From: Candidatus Gallibacteroides avistercoris
Lineage (GTDB): Bacteria > Bacteroidota > Bacteroidia > Bacteroidales > CHK158-818
Assembly: GCA_018714665.1 (NCBI GenBank)
Contig: DVNA01000088.1
Coordinates: 1-12,868, forward strand
DNA: 12,868 bases
Direction: 5' to 3'
Shown: one piece after another, positions 7,648 to 12,868 of the stretch
Position numbering within the stretch: position 1 is the first letter of the stretch
Layout of the letters: each line of letters opens with the position of its first letter
Made by a program: the position numbers and the translations under genes
The notes under the pieces: generated by a model
Seen by the model: only the letters and a program-made list of their open reading frames with translations
Told to the model about the DNA's origin: nothing
The model's database searches: none

Positions 7648-7678
7648 ATTGTCGGGTTATAAAAAAAGAGCTAAATTG
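7648..7678 (+). promoter_or_regulatory. Candidate promoter for the metallophosphoesterase gene
   Basis: ATTG (7648-7651) and TAAATTG (7672-7678) lie 20 bases apart. This resembles the Bacteroidota -33/-7 layout, with a -7 box one T short. A start near 7685 would give a leader of about 23 nt before ATG 7708. Weak but correctly spaced. Confidence 0.3.
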
Positions 7679-7707
7679 CGCCGTGAAATTAAAATTTGAG
7701 ATTAGCT

Positions 7708-8691
7708 ATGAAAAGGCTTTTAGGAATATGTCTATTCGTTTTTGCCGGTTTTTTACCGACATTTTCTTCTCCGGGATTGCGCTTTAATGCGAATGGAAAA
7801 TTTAAAATTGTACAATTTACCGATGTCCATTATGTGCCGGGCAACGATAATTCCAAAGTAGCTCTTCAAACTATTTTAGAGACTATTGAGGCGGAACATC
7901 CGGACTTGGTCGTCTTTTCGGGGGATGTGGTTACCGATAAGCCGGCAGAGCAGGGGTGGAAAACGATTCTTGGCGAACTGGAACAACGTTCCGTTCCGTT
8001 TTGTGTGGTTTTAGGTAATCACGACGACGAACAAAACCTGTCGCGTAAGGAAATATCCGATTTGGTAAAAAAATATGAGATGAATGTCAATGCACGTAAA
8101 GATCCGCCAATAAAAGGCGTATTGAATACGGTTGTGGAAATAAAAGATGCAGCAAACAAAAAAAATTCATTCCTGCTTTATTGCTTCGATTCAAACGCTT
8201 ATCCAACAGATAAACGGTTTAAAGGATATGGTTGGTTTACGGCAGATCAGATAGCGTGGTATCGGCAAATGAGTGCAAAATATACACGTAAAAACGGACG
8301 AACTCCGTTGCCTGCCTTAGCATTTTTTCATATTCCGTTGCCCGAGTATCGTGAAGCGTTCGACCAAAAGGAGAATAAACGAGTGGGTAGTCGCAATGAA
8401 TCGGAATGTTCACCCGAATTGAATAGCGGAATGTTTGCCGCCATGATAGAATCCGGAGATATTATAGGAACATTCGTAGGACATGACCACGATAACGATT
8501 ATGTGGTAAATGCGCGCGGTATAGCGTTGGGATATGGTCGTTTTACCGGAGGAAAAACAACCTATACACATATGGAAAATGGTGCCCGCATTATCGAACT
8601 GACACAGGGAGAACGTTCGTTCCGGACCTATGTTCGTTTACGGAGCGGGGAAATAAAGGATGATGTGTGTTTCCCGGCGGACTTTGAATAA
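7708..8691 (+). CDS. Secreted calcineurin-like metallophosphoesterase
   Basis: A 327-residue phosphomonoesterase or phosphodiesterase, probably exported to the periplasm. A signal peptide is clear (MKRLL, hydrophobic 4-17, cleavage near TFSS at 18-21), and there is no lipobox cysteine. All dimetal-centre motifs of the calcineurin-like fold are present in order: D39-x-H41 in QFTDVHY, G72-D73 in VVFSGDVV, N104-H105 in VLGNHDDE, H208 in FFHIPLPEY, and H259-x-H261 in VGHDHDNDY. The FKIVQFTDVHY opening and the overall layout are closest to the Dcr2 / plant PAP28-29 type of purple acid phosphatase-like proteins known in many Bacteroidales; the substrate is not predictable from sequence. ATG 7708 is preferred over an in-frame TTG at 7696, which would only add four residues before the signal peptide. 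Transcribed divergently from cas6. No terminator is visible before the rplY promoter, so some read-through is possible. Confidence 0.9.
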   Translation: MKRLLGICLFVFAGFLPTFSSPGLRFNANGKFKIVQFTDVHYVPGNDNSKVALQTILETIEAEHPDLVVFSGDVVTDKPAEQGWKTILGELEQRSVPFCVVLGNHDDEQNLSRKEISDLVKKYEMNVNARKDPPIKGVLNTVVEIKDAANKKNSFLLYCFDSNAYPTDKRFKGYGWFTADQIAWYRQMSAKYTRKNGRTPLPALAFFHIPLPEYREAFDQKENKRVGSRNESECSPELNSGMFAAMIESGDIIGTFVGHDHDNDYVVNARGIALGYGRFTGGKTTYTHMENGARIIELTQGERSFRTYVRLRSGEIKDDVCFPADFE

Positions 8692-8720
8692 ATTATATTG
8701 TTGAAAAAATAGAACTAATA

Positions 8721-8753
8721 ATTGCAAATATCTCAATAATTTGACTACCTTTG
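8721..8753 (+). promoter_or_regulatory. Promoter of the rplY-pth-S4 cluster
   Basis: TACCTTTG (8746-8753) is an exact Bacteroidota -7 box. ATTG (8721-8724), 21 bases upstream, is a near match to the -33 TTTG. Transcription should start near 8757-8760, leaving a leader of about 75 nt before the L25 ATG. This is the best promoter in the window. Confidence 0.75.
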
Positions 8754-8782
8754 CAGCGCTTTTTTATATTCCGTGTGATGGG

Positions 8783-8809
8783 AAATTAAGGAGCAAATAA
8801 TCTTAATTT
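8783..8809 (+). repeat. Hairpin in the L25 leader
   Basis: AAATTAAG (8783-8790) pairs perfectly with CTTAATTT (8802-8809) around an 11-base loop. It lies inside the predicted 5' UTR and ends 24 bases before the L25 start. The loop side contains an isolated AAGGAG (8788-8793), far from any start codon. The stem is AU-rich and weak. It might be a leader control element, or chance in AT-rich DNA. Confidence 0.35.
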
Positions 8810-8833
8810 TGAGTAACACAAAAGACAAACAGA

Positions 8834-9484
8834 ATGAAAACATTTGAATTGAACGCTACTCCCCGAGTAGATTTGGGAAAGAAAGCCGTAAAAGCTCTCC
8901 GTAAACAGAATCTGATTCCGGCCGTGTTGAATGGTGGTGAAGTTTTTGCTTTGCCTTACAACGGGACCTTGTCAGAAGGTGAAAAACTGGTTGAAATAGA
9001 CGGCGGTAAGAAAGGTACCGTTGTGACTGATTTTACCGTATCGAAAGATGCTGTTCGGAAACTGGTTTATTCTCCCGATATTTTTGTCGTAGACCTTACG
9101 GTAGGAAAGAAAAATGTAAAAGCTATTTTGAAAGATATTCAGTTCCATCCTGTAACAGATGCCATTTTGCACATGGACTTTTTGGCAGTAAATGAGACCA
9201 AACCTGTCATCATGGAAGTTCCCGTGGTGTTGGAAGGTCATGCAGAAGGGGTAAAAGCCGGTGGTAAATTGAATCTTTCCATGCGCAAATTGAAAGTAAA
9301 AGCCATTTATAGCAATATCCCTGAAAGATTGGTTATCAATGTCGATAATCTGGGCTTGGGTAAGACTATGCAGGTAGGAGATCTTCACTTTGAAGGCCTT
9401 GAACTGGTAAATGCTAAAAATGCCGTAGTTTGTGCTGTCAATCTGACTCGTGCAGCCAGAGGAGCACAGGCAAAAGGAGAATAA
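8834..9484 (+). CDS. rplY: 50S ribosomal protein L25 / general stress protein Ctc
   Basis: Binds 5S rRNA in the central protuberance of the large ribosomal subunit. At 216 residues this is the long, two-domain Ctc/TL5 form rather than the roughly 95-residue enterobacterial L25. The N-terminal L25 domain (about 1-93) shows the family pattern LGKKAVKALRKQNLIPAVLNGG (here residues 14-35), and the junction carries QFHPVTDAILHMDF (103-116). The C-terminal TL5/CTC beta domain (about 120-205) includes VPVVLEGHAEGVKAGG. The tail is rich in Ala, Gly and Lys. It is the first gene of a tight cluster with pth (7-base gap) and an S4 gene, an order common in Bacteroidales, and has its own strong promoter. 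No Shine-Dalgarno precedes the ATG. No irregularities seen. Confidence 0.95.
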   Translation: MKTFELNATPRVDLGKKAVKALRKQNLIPAVLNGGEVFALPYNGTLSEGEKLVEIDGGKKGTVVTDFTVSKDAVRKLVYSPDIFVVDLTVGKKNVKAILKDIQFHPVTDAILHMDFLAVNETKPVIMEVPVVLEGHAEGVKAGGKLNLSMRKLKVKAIYSNIPERLVINVDNLGLGKTMQVGDLHFEGLELVNAKNAVVCAVNLTRAARGAQAKGE

Positions 9485-9491
9485 TGTTTAG

Positions 9492-10055
9492 ATGAAATAT
9501 TTGATTGTAGGGTTGGGAAATATTGGTGCAGAATATCAATATACCCGGCATAACATAGGATTCAGAGTATTGGACGCCTTGGCTAAGGCGTCCAATCTTG
9601 TTTTCGCCGATGCTCGTTATGGAGCCGTTTGTGAATGGCGCTTGAAAGGGCATCTTGTCTATCTGTTGAAACCTTCCACCTATATGAATCTGAGTGGAAA
9701 CGCCGTTCGTTATTGGATGCAGAAAGAGAAGATAGCGTTGGAAAATGTATTGATTGTTGTGGACGATCTGGCATTGCCATTTGGCTCTTTACGGTTGAAA
9801 CCTAAGGGAAGCGATGCAGGACATAACGGCTTAAAGCATATACAGCAGATTTTGGGGACGAATCAATATGCTCGGTTACGTTTCGGAATCGGGAATGATT
9901 TTCCCAAAGGAGCACAAGTTGATTATGTATTGGGCCCATTTACCGATGAGCAGGAACGGGAGTTACCGCAACGGCTGGATGTAGCAGAAGAGATCATTCG
10001 CAGTTTCGTGTTGTGTGGGATACAAAATACGATGAATCAGTTTAATAATAAATAG
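9492..10055 (+). CDS. pth: Peptidyl-tRNA hydrolase
   Basis: Cytoplasmic esterase that frees tRNA from peptidyl-tRNA dropped by stalled ribosomes; normally essential. The 187 residues match the bacterial Pth family. It starts with the MKYLIVGLGNIG strand. Key residues are all present: N10, catalytic H20 in YTRHNIG, M65-N66 in PSTYMNLSG, D92 in VVDDLALPFG and N112 in GHNGL, corresponding to E. coli N10, H20, M67/N68, D93 and N114. The start lies 7 bases after the rplY stop and the stop 11 bases before the S4 gene, so it is almost certainly co-transcribed with both. The early coding region contains a strong 12-bp hairpin (9569-9596), listed separately. Confidence 0.96.
   Translation: MKYLIVGLGNIGAEYQYTRHNIGFRVLDALAKASNLVFADARYGAVCEWRLKGHLVYLLKPSTYMNLSGNAVRYWMQKEKIALENVLIVVDDLALPFGSLRLKPKGSDAGHNGLKHIQQILGTNQYARLRFGIGNDFPKGAQVDYVLGPFTDEQERELPQRLDVAEEIIRSFVLCGIQNTMNQFNNK
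9569..9596 (+). repeat. 12-bp perfect hairpin inside pth
   Basis: ATTGGACGCCTT (9569-9580) is the exact reverse complement of AAGGCGTCCAAT (9585-9596), with the tetraloop GGCT. The stem is rich in GC pairs and much stronger than other hairpins here apart from the 4717-4760 terminator. It encodes about residues 26-35 of Pth (LDALAKASN) and is followed by CTTGTTTTC rather than a clean T-run. Regulatory function is inferred only. Confidence 0.6.
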
Positions 10056-10066
10056 AATTGTAGCGT

Positions 10067-10501
10067 ATGGCGGCCAAGGAGAACGAAGTTCGTATTGATA
10101 AATGGTTGTGGGCTACGCGGATATTTAAGACCCGGACGATTGCCGTCGAGGCGTGTAAAAAAGGGCGTGTCTCTATTCAGAATATCCCGGTGAAGGCTTC
10201 TCGCATGATCAAAGTGGGAGAGGTGATACAGGTTCGTAAACCGCCGGTAACATTCTCTTTTAAGGTACTGGCTCTTACCGAAAAAAGAATGGGAGCAAAA
10301 GCAGTCCCGGAATATCTGGAAAATGTAACAACCCCAGATCAATATGAGATTTTGGAATTATCCCGTATTAACGGCTTTATCAATCGGGCCAAGGGAACCG
10401 GTCGTCCAACGAAAAAAGAGGGCCGTGATCTTCAAAAATTTTTGGCTTCTGATGATGCCTTTGACTTTGATTTTGAGGATGATGAGGATTACGATTGTTA
10501 A
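10067..10501 (+). CDS. hslR: S4-domain RNA-binding protein, Hsp15-like
   Basis: A 144-residue cytoplasmic RNA-binding protein. The N-terminal S4 domain (about 8-65) has the expected signature RIDKWLWATRIFKTRTIAVEAC, with K-x-G-R-V-x-I-N/Q following. This resembles Hsp15 (HslR), which in E. coli binds 50S subunits that still carry nascent-chain tRNA after premature dissociation. Its place directly after pth fits a role in rescue of stalled peptidyl-tRNA. A basic segment (GTGRPTKKEGRDLQKF, about 111-126) is followed by an acidic tail (127-144, eleven Asp/Glu) ending in Cys. The gene symbol is by domain similarity, not certain orthology. The ATG at 10067 is 11 bases after the pth stop. The stop lies in the TTAA palindrome shared with the convergent Wzz gene, with no terminator between. 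Confidence 0.87.
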   Translation: MAAKENEVRIDKWLWATRIFKTRTIAVEACKKGRVSIQNIPVKASRMIKVGEVIQVRKPPVTFSFKVLALTEKRMGAKAVPEYLENVTTPDQYEILELSRINGFINRAKGTGRPTKKEGRDLQKFLASDDAFDFDFEDDEDYDC

Positions 10502-11619
10502 TCGTTCTGAGTTATATCGGTTGTAGGCGTCTCGTTGGGCTTTTCCTTCAAGTCTGTAAATAAATATAGTATGGTTTTATAGCCAACTATCCCGAATGCA
10601 CCCAAGAAGATGAATGCCAAAACGATGATCTTTTTGTTCGGAGAACTGGCCTGTAATGGAACTCTTGCCGGTTCGAGGATCGTATAAATCGGAGTGATTT
10701 CTTGTAATTTCAGTTTTGAAACTTCTACTTGTTGTGCTGCTTGGTTGTAAATGGTATAGGCTAAATCCCGCTCATTCTGTTGACGTTCTATTTTGATGGT
10801 TAATGCTTCGGATTTTAACCCCCTGTTTCGGTCTTTCATTTGAGCAAGATCGTCCTCTATGGCGTAATAGTTCTTTTTCGCCTGCTCGTAAAGTTGTTGG
10901 TTGATGGAGAGATCGTAACGCGCCTTTTTTGTTTTGTAATCGGTGATATATCGCTGTAACTTTTGAATGGTAGAGTCAACGATAACAGCAGAGATAAGGG
11001 GGTCTTGCATTTTGACCGTAACTGAAATGATTCCGCTTTTCTTGTCCGGTTCAAATAGTATTCGGCTTTTGAGTATAGAGGTAAAGGCAACTTGTGCCGG
11101 TGTTAGGTTAAATAAGTCTATTGTATCGTTGGGGGAGGAGGGGTGTTTATCTTTGCCTATGCTTTTTATCCAGCCAATCAATTTTATAGGAGCACTCATG
11201 ATGTGTTTCCACCAAGCTTGTTTTTGCTCTTTTAGCATATAGTCATAAAAAGAGTAGGTATTTTTACCATCTTGGGTGGTAACAGTCATATCCATAAATT
11301 CGAGAAGGAAAGGGGTACTTTCTATGACGTCTGGATATATATTGCTGTTTATACCATCTTTCTCAGAAACACTGTTCAGATTTATACCGGCCAGTCCGGC
11401 TAATCCAGCCAAATTACTTAATCGGTTATTACTCCCTCCTTCCGGAGCTAATTTGACAGTAGTTGTATATTCTTTGGGAAGACTGAATGCAACGATGATA
11501 CCGACAACTAATCCGATACCGGCGTATTTTAGGATCAGCTTGTAGTCTTTCCATAAGTATTTTGCCAGATCAATCAGGTCTATTTCCGTTTCTGGATTTT
11601 TATTGTTGCTTTCAGTCAT
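10498..11619 (-). CDS. Wzz-like polysaccharide chain-length determinant (PCP family)
   Basis: Inner-membrane polysaccharide co-polymerase that sets chain length or links polymerisation to export. The 373-residue product has the PCP layout: cytoplasmic N-terminus with IDLIDLAKYLWKDYK (13-27), first membrane span about 30-47, a long periplasmic domain with predicted coiled coil (about 215-310), a proline-containing segment (EPARVPLQASSPNKK, 316-330) directly before the second span (about 331-354), and a short polar tail (355-373). No Walker motifs or C-terminal tyrosine-kinase domain are present, so it is a Wzz-type protein and not a BY-kinase fusion. The Gly/Leu-rich NLAGLAGLAGINLNS segment (69-83) follows the first periplasmic strand. 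It starts 11 bases after the Wza-like stop in the same operon and overlaps the S4 gene by 4 bases tail to tail. The exact sugar system cannot be told. Confidence 0.9.
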   Translation of the reverse strand: MTESNNKNPETEIDLIDLAKYLWKDYKLILKYAGIGLVVGIIVAFSLPKEYTTTVKLAPEGGSNNRLSNLAGLAGLAGINLNSVSEKDGINSNIYPDVIESTPFLLEFMDMTVTTQDGKNTYSFYDYMLKEQKQAWWKHIMSAPIKLIGWIKSIGKDKHPSSPNDTIDLFNLTPAQVAFTSILKSRILFEPDKKSGIISVTVKMQDPLISAVIVDSTIQKLQRYITDYKTKKARYDLSINQQLYEQAKKNYYAIEDDLAQMKDRNRGLKSEALTIKIERQQNERDLAYTIYNQAAQQVEVSKLKLQEITPIYTILEPARVPLQASSPNKKIIVLAFIFLGAFGIVGYKTILYLFTDLKEKPNETPTTDITQND

Positions 11620-11630
11620 TTTTGTCGGTT

Positions 11631-12868
11631 TTATTTTAGGTTATTGGTCATGGTGATGATAATGGCAGCCAAAGAGACAACCGAAGATGAAATACCGACG
11701 ATCTCACCAATAGACATTCGTCTGGTTTCCGGCTTTTGTGGCACCACGATTTCGCATCCCGGTTCTATTTTGGGATATTTCTTTTTAAAGAATCCGTTTT
11801 TGGTTGTGGCAACTTGACCGTTCATATAAATAACATAGGGCTTTTTGTACGCCCTTTTAGAATATCCTCCTGCTTTGTCGATATAATCGTTTAAATCATA
11901 TTCCTCCTGATAGCTCGTTGTATTGGGAAACATGACAGAGCCTCCTATTTTTACCGTATTGGTTAGTTGCGGAATGGTTAAGACGTCGTTTTCTTTTAAA
12001 ACAATGTTGTATTTTTCGTTGTCTGTTGTTTCTAAGGCCTTGTTTAGGTCTATCCCGATTATGAACATGGAATCCTGCCCTATGGGATTTGTTTGCAAAG
12101 AATCTAAATTTTGCGATTGAAGTGTTTGTAGAGCTAACTCTTTCATGTACTCATCTTTTGTCTTTTTCCGTTTGAGGGTGGCTCCCTGTATGTAAGCTTG
12201 TGGAGACACTCCTCCTGCCCGTTTAATCAGGTCAGATAATCGTTCGTTAGGAGAAGAAAGTACATATAAGCCAGGGAAAAGTACCTCTCCTTCGATCCGG
12301 ACCATTTGTTGTTTCTGGTAACCCGGAGAACGACGTACGAATATTTCGTCAAAAGGTTGTAAGATAAACAGTTTTGCAGAAGGGTCTATTTTTAAGTCTT
12401 TGTCAATAGAAAAGGTATAATTGTAAGCAAGGGTATCTGAAAACTCTGTTGATTTACTGTTTTTTACTCGTCTGGATACCTGGACAACAGCTTCTGATGC
12501 AGATTCTTTCAATCCTCCGGCCAATAAAATAGCATCTTCTACCGTCATGTTTTCTTTAAACGGAAAAACGGTTTGCACCACGCGAGGTCTATTTGTGTTT
12601 GGCCCATTCTGGTCAGTATTAAAACTAAAATCTCTTGAAGAGCTATCTTCGTTAATGGTTTGAGGTAATCGCATATTATTTACCTCACCATGTACGGTAA
12701 TGGTATAATTCTCTTGGAGGTCATAAATGGAGGGGATATATAACTCGTCTTCACTTTGAAGAAAAATGTCCTGAGTTTGACCATTGAAGATGGCTTTTAT
12801 ATCTACGGGGATAACTTCGTATGAGAAGTCAGGACGCATACGGGTAATCTGGGCTCGTGTGGTAAATG
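11631..12868 (-). CDS. Wza-like polysaccharide export protein with SLBB domains, 5' end outside the window
   Basis: C-terminal part of an outer-membrane polysaccharide exporter. The frame stays open to the right edge (visible upstream residues FTTRAQITR before the Met at 12839), so that Met is internal and the gene is cut by the window; the polysaccharide-export N-domain must lie beyond. Counting from that Met, SLBB-type beta-grasp units occur at about 45-125 (YTITVHGEV, then MTVEDAILLAGGL), 178-225 (MVRIEGEVLFPGLY, then LSDLIKRAGGV) and 295-340 (TVKIGGSVMFPNT, then LNDYIDKAGGY). The first is split by an Asn/Ser/Asp-rich insertion of about 30 residues (61-90). A hydrophobic C-terminal segment (about 380-397) could be a membrane helix, as the outer-membrane helix of Wza. 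It precedes the Wzz gene by 11 bases and is surely co-transcribed with it; both form the 3' end of a capsule or exopolysaccharide locus continuing to the right. Confidence 0.9.
   Translation of the reverse strand, partial: FTTRAQITRMRPDFSYEVIPVDIKAIFNGQTQDIFLQSEDELYIPSIYDLQENYTITVHGEVNNMRLPQTINEDSSSRDFSFNTDQNGPNTNRPRVVQTVFPFKENMTVEDAILLAGGLKESASEAVVQVSRRVKNSKSTEFSDTLAYNYTFSIDKDLKIDPSAKLFILQPFDEIFVRRSPGYQKQQMVRIEGEVLFPGLYVLSSPNERLSDLIKRAGGVSPQAYIQGATLKRKKTKDEYMKELALQTLQSQNLDSLQTNPIGQDSMFIIGIDLNKALETTDNEKYNIVLKENDVLTIPQLTNTVKIGGSVMFPNTTSYQEEYDLNDYIDKAGGYSKRAYKKPYVIYMNGQVATTKNGFFKKKYPKIEPGCEIVVPQKPETRRMSIGEIVGISSSVVSLAAIIITMTNNLK

Noticed and set aside
7696..7707. Upstream TTG start for the metallophosphoesterase
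   Set aside because: Adds only four residues ahead of a normal signal peptide that begins at ATG 7708.
12839..12839. ATG at 12839 as the start of the Wza-like gene
   Set aside because: The frame continues to the window edge with family-like sequence, and the expected polysaccharide-export N-domain is missing downstream of it.

Overview
The window looks like a chromosomal segment from a member of the Bacteroidales (Bacteroidota). Coding DNA is of moderate GC and the spacers are very AT-rich. Start codons mostly lack Shine-Dalgarno sequences. The clearest promoter has the Bacteroidota TAnnTTTG -7 box. The gene content also fits: long GH78 and GH99 glycosidases with signal peptides, a five-repeat DUF349 protein, a long-form L25 (Ctc), and Wza/Wzz-type export proteins of the Bacteroidales kind. 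I cannot name a genus from the sequence alone.

Layout. Positions 1-663 are an AT-rich non-coding leader with candidate promoters and a hairpin. Next come two plus-strand secreted glycoside hydrolases: a GH78 alpha-L-rhamnosidase (664-3426) and a GH99 endo-alpha-1,2-mannosidase/mannanase (3531-4655). A 19-bp perfect inverted repeat (4717-4760) is a bidirectional terminator between GH99 and the convergent DUF349 gene (4771-6591, minus). Upstream of DUF349 on the same strand is a Cas6-family CRISPR RNA endonuclease gene (6737-7543, minus), with no other cas gene and no CRISPR array in view. Diverging from cas6 is a secreted calcineurin-like metallophosphoesterase (7708-8691, plus). A strong promoter then drives a tight plus-strand housekeeping cluster of rplY/ctc, pth and an S4-domain Hsp15-like gene (8834-10501). 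That cluster meets, tail to tail and sharing a TTAA stop palindrome, a minus-strand exopolysaccharide/capsule export pair: a Wzz-like chain-length protein (10498-11619) and the 3' part of a Wza/SLBB outer-membrane exporter (11631 to the window edge).

How the genes work together. The two glycosidases plausibly act on one glycan containing rhamnose and alpha-mannose, but no SusC/SusD pair is visible. L25, Pth and the S4 protein all concern ribosome function or peptidyl-tRNA recycling. Wza and Wzz form the membrane-spanning end of a polysaccharide secretion locus that continues beyond the right edge. The least expected item is the isolated cas6. Other points worth checking are a strong 12-bp hairpin inside pth, a hairpin in the L25 leader, and the shared-stop overlap between the hslR-like gene and wzz.
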